A DNA stretch of 28,065 bases, taken from Intoshia linei (taxonomy: Eukaryota; Orthonectida; Rhopaluridae). Positions 12,401 to 20,041 of the stretch are shown piece by piece. Numbering within the stretch: position 1 is the stretch's first letter; each line of letters opens with the position of its first letter. Where the stretch lies: NCBI GenBank assembly GCA_001642005.1, contig LWCA01000420.1, forward strand, positions 1-28,065. Reading direction: 5' to 3'. Both the position numbers and the translations under genes were made by a program. Below the pieces are notes generated by a model. The model saw only the letters and a program-made list of their open reading frames with translations, was not told the DNA's origin and searched no databases.

Positions 12401-12877
12401 AAAAATCTATAAAAAATCAATATTTTACCATTAAAACAATTTGTGAAGACAACGGCGAAAGATTCACCACCTATTTCCAATCAATATCGCAAAACATTAA
12501 ATTGATGGCTACACTTGTCAATAAAATTTGTAAATTAATGTACTCTTGCAATTCACTTTTATTTACATCTCAAGCGTTTTTGTTTGACAATTTTGAGGTA
12601 AACTTTAAATGATATTTTTTTAATTATTAAAATATTTTAGACTGAAATATTAGAAAAATTTGACCAACTACTATTAGAATTAACAGATAGTCTACAATTA
12701 AAGTTTGACTTTGATTGGAACTTTACCCAGTACATGGAAAAATTTTCATCAAAATTAGCACCTCTAGAAAAGAAAAAAATCAAGCAATTAATCGAAATCA
12801 ACCTAATTATATCAATTCAAGAAAATCATTACAAAAACTATACCAACTGGGTTCAAGAAATTATAAATATGGGTTGA
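9463..12877 (+). CDS. Shroom-like protein with proline-rich region and putative C-terminal ASD2 domain (761 aa)
   Basis: Exons are 9463-11171, 12216-12249, 12292-12597 and 12641-12877. Every junction is GT-AG and keeps frame. The introns are 1044, 42 and 43 bp. ATG at 9463 is the first Met of the open frame, but a further 5' exon is possible. Residues 13-20 hold APPLPPRK, a class II SH3-binding motif, and KPPALPP near residue 346 is a second proline-rich site. Residues 1-560 are otherwise Lys/Ser/Asn-rich and probably disordered. The last 180 residues (from about 582) are helical and coiled-coil-like. They include ESLREKQKEI, then a CEDNGERF turn, then Leu-rich heptads to the stop. This order (LRE-Q, about 27 residues, an N-E-x-x-F turn, then L-rich helices at the extreme C-terminus) resembles the Rho-kinase-binding ASD2 domain of Shroom. 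Shroom recruits Rho kinase to apical actin to drive cell constriction. The gene model is firm; the family assignment is my inference from pattern only, and another coiled-coil scaffold is the alternative. Confidence 0.6.
11540..11810. repeat. Two-copy tandem duplication, about 155 bp, in an intron
   Basis: The landmarks ATGTACAGTTTAAT (11547 and 11701) and ATGCGCAAAAACTGAAATA (11616 and 11775) recur in the same order 154 and 159 bp apart, so an approximately 155-bp unit is duplicated in tandem. It sits in the 1044-bp first intron of the Shroom-like gene and explains part of that intron's unusual length. Confidence 0.65.
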
Positions 12878-12941
12878 TTTTTACTTAATTAGTTATTTGT
12901 TTATAATTATTAATTATTTGTATATTGAATGAATAATTTAT

Positions 12942-12988
12942 AATAAATGTGTACGATGTTATTTATCTTTATACAAGAGTGAAATAAA
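12942..12988 (+). terminator. Poly(A) signals of the Shroom-like gene
   Basis: AATAAA occurs at 12942-12947 and again at 12983-12988, which is 65 and 106 bases after the stop codon. Either is well placed for 3'-end formation. The convergent eIF3j stop is only 159 bp from this gene's stop, so the 3' UTRs must be very short or overlap. Confidence 0.5.
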
Positions 12989-13036
12989 GAATTTATAATT
13001 TGCTACAATTTTAGTTGAATGTACACGAGTTTGGAT

Positions 13037-13828
13037 TTAAATAAAATCATCGTATTCGTCGTAGACCATATCGTCATGGATGTCGTTTTTAGGTTTGATC
13101 TTTTTCTTTTCTTTTCTTTTTTTCGTCTATTTTAAAATGTAAATAACTTGTAACAAACAACTTTAAAAACCTTGTTAACTTTAATTTTGGAATTTGCAAC
13201 GACATTTAAAGAACTTGTCAACTTGGTCACATCTTCTTTGGAAGCATGGACAGTGGTAGAAATTAAAATTTCATTTAACAGTTCAAAATAAAACACTGAA
13301 CCCTATAATATACATTATCGATTGTTTAAATTGTAAAGTGTCAATTACAGAAAACTTAGAAATTTGCTTTGAAATTGATTGTGAAAATTTGTTAATGTTT
13401 TCGAGTTTGTTAATACTGTCTTGGTTAATATCCATATTGAATAATTCCTTGGAGAGTTTGAGTTCATTCTCCTCTACTTCGTCCCTTATTTGTTGACAAG
13501 ATTTTATCTTTTGTAACTAAAATATGCGTTATATATTTAGAGGGGTAATTTTACTTTAGATAGTGTTTCATTTTTTAACTGGTCCATTTTTTTTTGTTTT
13601 ATAGTAGCGAAACTAGGATTTACTATGACCGGAGTTTTTATTGGTACTGCTTCAATTTCGTCAGCTGAATCATCAAACCAATTATCCTAAATAAATATAG
13701 CACATATATAAATACTTTTACCTTGACATTACCATCCTCTTCATCAGATGAGTTATTTAATGCAATTTGTTCATCTAAAATGTATTATTAAAGATTTTTA
13801 CATAATTCATCATACTCCAATCGTCCAT
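13037..13828 (-). CDS. eIF3j: Eukaryotic translation initiation factor 3 subunit J (195 aa, six exons)
   Basis: The minus-strand exons are 13828-13816, 13774-13722, 13686-13555, 13516-13349, 13302-13171 and 13126-13037. All introns are GT-AG and measure 41, 35, 38, 46 and 44 bp. Together they encode 195 residues. The N-terminus is MDDW followed by an acidic run (NSSDEEDG) and then KDNWFDD, matching the Trp/Asp-rich N-terminus of eIF3j. The middle has the LQKIK...ELKLSKELFN helix. The conserved helical core includes FYFELLNEILI and DVTKLTSSLNVV, then a Lys/Arg-rich linker and the acidic aromatic tail YDEYDDFI, which corresponds to the family's C-terminal YEDFM-type tail. eIF3j is the loosely bound eIF3 subunit that sits in the decoding centre of the 40S ribosome and affects mRNA entry and recycling. 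At 195 residues it is shorter than the human (258) and fly proteins. It converges with the Shroom-like gene. Confidence 0.88.
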
Positions 13829-14063
13829 ATGCCTTTTCAGTTTCTCAATAAACTCGAATGAAAAAGTTTATTTATTATCGCAAATATGTAAATAATGTCA
13901 AGTAAATACGGTTACTGTAAGTACCAAAACACATTTTTCCAGTATTTTTTATAAAGTTGATATGTTGTCATGTGTAACTAAATTTATATATTAATGAGAC
14001 TCAAATTTAGAGTAATGTAAATAATATTGTAATAAATGCTCGATTGAATCACCGACAATGTAG
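13829..14063. promoter_or_regulatory. Upstream region of eIF3j
   Basis: AT-rich sequence immediately 5' of the eIF3j start on the minus strand. No TATA box or other core motif is convincing. It must hold the promoter, because the repeat-derived region starts at about 14064. Confidence 0.3.
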
Positions 14064-14117
14064 TGATATATCGCTATCATACTAATCGAGATTCGAATAT
14101 ATACTTTTGATATAACT
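14064..14117 (+). repeat. Conserved 54-bp repeat segment, copy 1
   Basis: This segment, TGATATATCGCTATCATACT through TTTTGATATAACT, is repeated in reverse complement at 23147-23200 with 52 of 54 positions identical. In both places it lies upstream of a copy of the SINE-like repeat, so it may be part of the same composite repeat. Confidence 0.8.
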
Positions 14118-14127
14118 CACTTGTGAT

Positions 14128-14541
14128 TAGTGCTTCCGCAATTATTCATCGATTGTTCACCAATTAATCGAATAATATGATAAAGTTATGCTCTTTTTAT
14201 CATTTTTATTTTACAAGATTTTGATTTTGGAATTGTTATATTAAAATGGAAATACAATACAAGTTAAATTATTAAAATTTTCCCCAAGCTTTAGACTTTG
14301 AATTCATTTCTTAATGTAAAAATAATTGTCGATGTATAAATATAAAATAATTGTCAGATAACTAGAGAGTAATTTTATTGGTTTCTGTTATATACCGAAA
14401 TAGTTTTACGTAAATATCATGTGTTAAAAAATAATATAACCTAACAACAAATGAAGTAATACTATACAAAATAAATTTCAGTTGTTCGATTAACTGTTTG
14501 ACGAACAAACAAATGAACAATTATTCATTGCGGAAGCACTA
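14128..14541. mobile_element. Non-autonomous hAT element (414-bp MITE) with perfect 8-bp target duplication
   Basis: The element starts TAGTGCTTCCGCAAT at 14128 and ends with the exact reverse complement of those 15 bases at 14541. It is flanked by the direct repeat CTTGTGAT at 14120-14127 and 14542-14549. An 8-bp target duplication and a TAGTG-type terminus define the hAT superfamily. The interior has no open frame, so it depends on a transposase elsewhere. It inserted into an existing repeat unit: removing it and one target copy joins the 54-bp segment to the SINE-like body. The intact duplication implies fairly recent insertion. Confidence 0.9.
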
Positions 14542-14549
14542 CTTGTGAT

Positions 14550-14673
14550 GTCTAACTGGCAGAGTGGTTATAGTCATATAATTGTATTGTGCGTGGCTAG
14601 GTTCGAATCGAGATTTGGACATCTTTTTATTTAAGATGAACTTATCAAAGTTCTTATCTGCCAATCGTTACAG
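14550..14673 (+). mobile_element. tRNA-derived SINE-like repeat, copy 1
   Basis: An RNA polymerase III type 2 promoter is visible. The A box is TGGCAGAGTGG at 14557-14567 and the B box is GGTTCGAATC at 14600-14609, with 32 nt between them. A TTTTT run follows at 14624-14628. The T-arm cannot pair, so this is not a working tRNA. The 3' body, GACATCTTTTTATTTAAGAT onward to CCAATCGTTACA, is repeated at 22891-22945 on the other strand, with its first 29 bases identical. This combination of a tRNA-like head and a conserved tail is typical of a SINE. The segment GATGTCT at 14548-14554 could pair with GGACATC at 14617-14623 as an acceptor-like stem. Confidence 0.65.
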
Positions 14674-15148
14674 ACAAGACTCCTAAAAAGTATCAATAAC
14701 AATTATCATTTAATTTTACGTAATTAATTAATTATAAAATACGTTCATTATTAAAAGATGAAAGTCTTAAACTTTAAGACATCGAGCAATGTATATGAAT
14801 GAAAGTATTTAATTCTGCGTTAATCGAATAATTAACGAAAACGGAAAAATTTGTTAAAATTTACATCGATATTATCTGGATATCGATAAAAATAACTTGT
14901 CGCGTCAACGAATTTTTTATTTGATTTGACAGCTGACTATAAAAAGATTTTATATTATTTTTAACGTAATCTAATCAAGTTATGAATTAACAAAAATACG
15001 GAAAACGTTCCAACTTGGAAGCTCTACTAGAGCTGCTCTAGTCATATTGGATGAGTCATACATGCATCTAAGTAACACTAAATTTAGCAAATAAGTTTAT
15101 CTAAAAATTGAATAAAAATATGGAAACCAAATAAACTGAAATTTATCA
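14674..15148. promoter_or_regulatory. Upstream region of mRpL30
   Basis: AT-rich intergenic DNA between the SINE-like repeat and the mRpL30 start. No coding frame or clear core promoter element is seen, although the mRpL30 promoter must lie here. Confidence 0.3.
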
Positions 15149-15911
15149 ATGTTAAGGGTATGCCAGGTAATTTATTTTTTAAAATTAAAACAAGTAATTT
15201 GATAGTGGTTACATTTAACCAAAGCATATAAATACAACCATCAAAACCCTTCTCCAAAATGGATAACCAAATTAAAATCAAAGAGTAATCATTGGATGCA
15301 ACCATTGATTGATTACAACAAAACTAAACCAGTAAACGTTGCATATCCCATGCATTGGGTAACATTGATAAAACCATCATATCATATCCCCTATTGGGAA
15401 AAGGATGTAATATCTGAGCTAGGCTTCACAAATAGGGTTTATATACTTTATAAAAAACTGTACAAAAATTTAGATTAAAAGTTTGCCCATTTTAAATAGT
15501 CAAATGAATAATGAAAAATTATCAAAAATTAAACATTTAGTCCTGATTGAACAGTTGAAATTTAAAGAAAATGATATTAATGAAATAAATAATGTTAATT
15601 TAAAAGATTTTTATATTGATATAAACAGTGCTACAATAAAAAGACGAAAATATTGGAAACCTAAAATGAACAATGAAGAATCAACTGAAAAATCAAAACA
15701 GTATAATGAAAATTGGAATTTATCCTACAAATTATTGGATAAGACGGTTAAACGAGATCAAAAAAGATTTATGATTCACTATGAATATGTTGAACCACAG
15801 TATGAATATTTATATAACCAGGACGGAAAGGAATATCGATATGATCACGAACGACAAAATCAAGTTCCTTCTGCATGGATACCATTTCATAGTTTTAAAC
15901 CCAAAAGTTGA
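15149..15911 (+). CDS. mRpL30: Mitochondrial ribosomal protein L30 (uL30m; 228 aa, three exons)
   Basis: Exons are 15149-15166, 15206-15436 and 15474-15911, with 39-bp and 37-bp GT-AG introns in phase 0. Exon 1 encodes only MLRVCQ, and exon 2 continues with a basic, mitochondrial-targeting-like N-terminus. Diagnostic features are MHWVTLIKP, then PYWEKDVISELGF (residues 68-80), then PILNSQMN and KLSKIKHLVLIEQLKF. These match the family's KPYWEKDIL-LGL, NIPEMNA and LWKIKHLI-I blocks in order. The protein belongs to the large subunit of the mitochondrial ribosome. Without the 37-bp intron the gene looks frameshifted, because exon 2's frame hits a stop at 15476; splicing restores the family alignment and removes about 12 extra residues. 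A long charged C-terminal extension (about 100 residues, with EYVEPQYEYLYN) goes beyond the human protein. The gene converges with the DUF1330-like gene, with 10 bp between stops. Confidence 0.78.
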
Positions 15912-15921
15912 TAATACATGT

Positions 15922-16914
15922 TTAATAATCAATTTCATTAAATTTTCCCTTTATTTCTCCTAGTTGAATTACTTTACATAGTAATATCGTTGTCCCATTT
16001 AACTCTTTACATTTACCGTCATTTTGAAATTTTTGAAATTGATCTGCATTTTCCCATTGGGCTGCAAACATTGAACTGATGTTCCATAAGCCACGTATAT
16101 TTTCAATTTTGTTGTTTGGTAAGATTATCAAATCTCCACCGTATTCTTGTATTGTTTCGTTTATTGGTGTCACGCATTTGCAATCTATTAGACATTGGTT
16201 GTTATCGTCGTTGTACGATAAAGAAATCCAACGTTTACTTGTGTCTTAATTTTTATACTATTATTTTTTATATTGTCACAGTTCTATTATTCTACCGGAA
16301 TTTAATTTGTCAATTTTTTTCGTGGTACCGGTGGTATTCATTTATTAATTAACTTGATTGACTTAACGGGGTCGACGATGGAAAAGTTTAAGACCCATGT
16401 ACCATTCAAAATATTTTATTGTCCAAAATTTTATTTTTTTGATTTTAACTTATTCACACTAAGCTTATGTAAGGTTTCACATATATTACCATGACAAGGG
16501 ACATTAAACGTTATGGTAAATCAAAAATGACTAAATAACTTAAATCAAGGTAATGCCATTATAAATTTTACCAAGTTCTTTATATCCGGAAATCATAATA
16601 ATATCTACGCCATCTAACCAATCAAATTGTCTAATATCAGGACACCCACATATAAATCGTGTAGCTTCCTCTTCATTATAAAAATCAATCAAAGCGAGCC
16701 AGTCATGATCATTCCAAGTTTTGGAATCGCATTGAATCTAAGGCACTTTACATTTAAAATTTACATTAAAAAATGTTACTTGACTAGCCATACCAATGAC
16801 GCGCCCATTATAATTGTGAATTATTGATAATTTGCTTATTAATGAATTTTTACAGGCATGAAATCTTCCATTGTAGAATCTAATGAGAATCAAAACACTG
16901 CGATTTTTATTCAT
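15922..16914 (-). CDS. Protein with two DUF1330-like (dimeric alpha+beta barrel) halves (234 aa, four exons)
   Basis: The minus-strand model has exons 16914-16780, 16737-16572, 16448-16368 and 16244-15922, with introns of 42, 123 and 123 bp, all GT-AG. Exons 1, 2 and 4 are well supported by frame and composition. Exon 3 (about 27 residues, with FWTIKYFEWYMG) is tentative. The N-terminal half has a VLILIRFYNG strand, YNGRVIG, a Trp, and LALIDFYNEEEATRFICGCPD. The C-terminal half has IQEYGGDLIILPNNKIENI, a Gly-x-Trp, and MFAAQWENADQFQKFQND. Both follow the DUF1330 pattern GG-x-hydrophobic, E-x-x-x-G-x-W, then a phi-x-F/W strand and a helix before the last strand. DUF1330 proteins are small ferredoxin-like barrels of unknown function; I infer an internal duplication here. 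ATG at 16914 is the first Met in the open frame. Its 3' end nearly overlaps mRpL30. Confidence 0.6.
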
Positions 16915-17398
16915 AAGTTTTTGATTTAATGGTAAATGAGATTTAAAACCAATTTAATTATACTTGTATCGTATCAACTGACTGTAAACAAAACCAAATT
17001 TATTAAATATAGGTTAATAACAGGTAAATTGACATAAATCGAAATTTTTTTAATTTTTATTGTTAAATAATTACAATTATGTTTGACACTGTTATAAATG
17101 TTTTTTTAATTTTAAAGTCTTAAATAATATACCATACACTAAATATATTTATTAACCAATTTTATTTGTCATAAATGTCACAAGTTAAGTTTGATTAAAC
17201 TTTTCATGTAAATTTCAATAATATCAAACATGAAAGGTTTCTTTATTACAGAATGAGTTTATTGTTACAATGTATTTGATTTTTTATTATATCTGATTAC
17301 TATACTAAAACCTTTATAATCGATATATTATATATGTATTAAAAAAATAAAATTTTATTTTATCCATAAACATTTGTATACATTAAGTTATTATTGAT
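16915..17398. other. Intergenic AT-rich sequence upstream of the DUF1330-like gene
   Basis: No coding region or recognisable repeat is visible. The promoter of the minus-strand DUF1330-like gene should lie at its left end. Confidence 0.35.
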
Positions 17399-17697
17399 AT
17401 CCTTACTTATATAATATGATTTGTTTGTCTGTGTGTGTTAACGTTTATTTCAATAACTACCAGTCTTAGAATTTTATAAAGTTCACATTTCTATTACAGT
17501 TTTTTTTCGGGGTGTTAGCAAAATAAATTTCAACATCCCAAACTCACATCTTACGGGTCAAAAAGCCCAATTGTCCTTTTTTTTAAAAATCAAACGAGTT
17601 CGGAATTTAAAAAAATATATCTTCAAAGCCAAAACATCAAATTACTTTTTTTTTTTTTAATGAAAACAGCCCTAGAATTTAAAACAATCTACAGGTG
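17399..17697 (+). repeat. Dispersed repeat family B, copy 1
   Basis: The segment starts near TCCTTACTTATATAATATG, passes through TTTCAATAACTACCAGTCTT and a TTTTTTTTCGGGGTGT stretch, and ends near AATGAAAACAGCCCT. It is matched in reverse complement and in the same order by 22616-22890. It has no open frame. In the second copy it directly follows the 3' end of the SINE-like repeat, which suggests either nested insertion or a longer composite element. Confidence 0.7.
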
Positions 17698-17791
17698 GTA
17701 CAGTTGTATCCTGTTAACACACACAAAAAATTTCAATCTGAATAGTACAGTTGTATCCTGTTAACACACATAAAAAATTTCAATCCGAATA
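17698..17791 (+). repeat. Exact-length tandem duplication, 2 x 47 bp
   Basis: Unit 1 (17698-17744) and unit 2 (17745-17791) both start GTACAGTTGTATCCTGTTAA and differ at two positions, both C/T. The near-identity suggests recent duplication, for example by slippage or unequal exchange. Confidence 0.9.
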
Positions 17792-17879
17792 AGTGACGAC
17801 TTCACGGTAAAAAAAGTATTTTAGTATTCATATATTTTTTTCCGAAATATTTTATTATCAATAAGTAAACAAAAAATGT

Positions 17880-18296
17880 GAAATAATAAACGCTCCAAAA
17901 ATTAAAAAAAAATTATTTTGATAGAGCTTATTTCAGTTGATATAAATACAAAATTTCAACCCCAGAAATCTACGCATTCCCGGTGAAAAATAATTTTTAA
18001 TATATTATCAACCTATATTTTTTAAATACATAAAAAAATGTATTTCGATTAAAATAAAAATATTGATCCTACAATTTCAAAAAAAATGTGCAGTGAACGT
18101 CTATACATTTCCAATAAAGAAATATGGGTGAAAATCTATATAATTTATTCCTTTGCAATTTTTCAATCTCATATTATCATTTTTAAAACATTTTGTTTAA
18201 AATTTAAATTAAAACTACAACGAATTACTAAAAGTAATACAACTTTGTTATTATCATTATTATGTATTACAATTTTTTGAAATATTGGTAAAATAT
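17880..18296 (+). repeat. Left arm of a large inverted repeat (about 400 bp)
   Basis: This arm contains GAGCTTATTTCAGTTGATAT, CAACCCCAGAAATCTACGCA, AAATCTATATAATTTATTCC and TACTAAAAGTAATACAACTT. It is matched by 19392-19815 in reverse complement, in the same order, at high identity with small indels. The short open frames within it on either strand are not conserved as protein and are best read as chance. Confidence 0.85.
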
Positions 18297-18470
18297 TATA
18301 AAACGCCTGGAAAACAATGGAATAGAGTTTTTTGTGAATTGAAGAATAATAATATTTCTCCGTATATATATGAATTATTGGAAAATTGTCAATCAACTTT
18401 AGTTGCCGTAAAACGAAACTTCTCTATGCTTAAAAAACTGATGTAAAAGATAGAAATATTATAATCGATA
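18297..18470 (+). pseudogene. Decayed hAT-like transposase C-terminus
   Basis: In one frame starting near 18301 the DNA encodes PGKQWNRVFCEL...ENCQSTLVAVKRNFSMLKKLM, then reaches a stop. A shift of frame continues it as KDRNIIIDNI and a second stop. The string V-x-R-x-FSMLKKL followed by KDRN is the signature of the C-terminal dimerisation domain of hAT transposases. No start, catalytic core or zinc finger is present, so it is a dead fragment. It sits just inside the left arm of the large inverted repeat, suggesting that the arms belong to a hAT-related element. Confidence 0.6.
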
Positions 18471-18778
18471 ATATATAGTTTGTCATTATAGATTAGTAAC
18501 TAATTAAATTAATTAATATTATTTTTTTCAATGAATTTTAATTAATTGTCAAAAAGAGGATCAAAATGAAAACAGCTCTAAAATTTATAGATGGTACACT
18601 TTTGCAACGACTATTTAGTGCAGTTCCTACTCTTACAGACTATATAAATTCTAGATATGTACTGGGTTCGGATAACTTACCTATTAAATTTTTTATATTG
18701 AAAAACTTTTTTAAATTAACGGTAACTGAAAATAATTTACCGATATTGAAACACTAGTTGGCACTCATAAATATTTAT

Positions 18779-19303
18779 TAGGGTGGATTCAAGGGCGCAG
18801 TTGCAAACCCTAAATTTAAAAAAAAAATTTTACTTAATTTTTTGTAAAATAACTGAAAAAGATTTTAATTTATTTAAACAATATTTATGGCGCATAACAT
18901 TACATGAACAATTAATCATGTGACTTGAGGCTTTTGTTACATGCACATCGGCATCTATAATTGTTAATTTTATATTTGAATTATCAAACAATAAAGTCAA
19001 AGCATTTATCAATTTATAGTTTTTTCTGAAGTCATTATATTATATATTCTTTTAATAAATATAATAAGTTTCACAATTTTATTAAAACTTTTAGGAATAA
19101 AAGTGCCCCCAGTAGTTCTCTGAAGAATTTTTTTTATTTTTGTAAAAAAATACAAATTTGAAAACTATTACATAACAACCTTTAAATGAAATTAAAAGAG
19201 ATGCCCTAAAAATCTTTTGCTAAAAAGTTAAATATATTGCTCGCTTCGCTTCGCAAAATGTCGCTTGCTTCCCTCGCATCCCATTAACTAGTATCCGCCC
19301 CTA
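18779..19303. mobile_element. Possible non-autonomous hAT-like element
   Basis: TAGGGTGGATTC at 18779 resembles TAGGGGCGGATAC read on the minus strand from 19303. This gives degenerate inverted ends of about 12 bp around 525 bp. Next to the right end is an unusual GC-richer patch with repeated TCGCTTCGC at 19244-19280. There is no matching 8-bp target duplication, so the element is a weak call. It lies between the arms of the large inverted repeat. Confidence 0.3.
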
Positions 19304-19391
19304 TATATTGAGTATCTGCGTTCGATGACTAAAAAATATAAATTTTGTATCAATAATTAACGGAATCAACACTTTAGAAACATATTTCAGA

Positions 19392-19815
19392 TGAATTTTA
19401 CCAATATTGCAAATCATTGTAATAAATATAAAAATAATAATTACAAAGTTGTATTACTTTTAGTAATACATTGTTGTAATTTAAAATTTAATAATAATAA
19501 TTTAAATTTTATACAAAATGATTGGAAAATAAGAATGAAAAATTGTTTAGCAATGAAAAAAATTGCAAAGGAATAAATTATATAGATTTTCACTCATATT
19601 TCTTTATTAGAAATATGTATACGTTCAATGCAGATTTTTTTTGAAATTGTATTAGGATAAATATTTATTTTAATCGAAACATGTGAAAATATATTAAAAA
19701 TTATTTTTCAGCGGAAATGCGTAGATTTCTGGGGTTGAAATGTTGCGTTTATATCAACTGAAATAAGCTCCATCAGAATAATATTCTTCTTAATTTTCTG
19801 ACCGTTAATTATTGA
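19392..19815 (-). repeat. Right arm of the large inverted repeat
   Basis: Reverse-complement match to 17880-18296. A part of the flanking sequence to its left (about 19309-19490) is also repeated in direct orientation at about 24605-24790, sharing AGTATCTGC, the AATAATTAAC-GAATCA stretch and TTGTAATAAAT. The family therefore has at least three members in the window. Confidence 0.85.
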
Positions 19816-20041
19816 AATCAACTATAACACACACATATTATATAAGTATAATTTTGAGTAATATTAAATATAGACCTCGGAAATATTTCATAATCATTTG
19901 AACCAAAAAAATATATTACTAAAAAGGGGGAGGTATCCAAAATGAGTTTGGGAACCCGTGATATAAATTATAACAGACAAACACTAATACACTTGCCTAA
20001 AAATAATATGATTACATAAAAAAGACTAACGAGAAAATTTA

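Noticed and set aside
14548-14623. Functional tRNA gene
   Set aside because: A and B boxes and an acceptor-like stem are present, but the T-arm does not pair and a second copy shows it is a dispersed repeat.
15084-15305. 73-codon minus-strand frame opposite mRpL30 exons 1 and 2
   Set aside because: Shadow of the opposite-strand coding exons.
15476-15478. Frameshift or pseudogenisation of mRpL30
   Set aside because: A 37-bp GT-AG intron explains the frame change and gives a better family alignment.
18830-19012. 60-codon minus-strand frame with DADVHVTKASSHM
   Set aside because: It looks faintly coding, but it lies within a possible transposon with no family match or adjoining exons.
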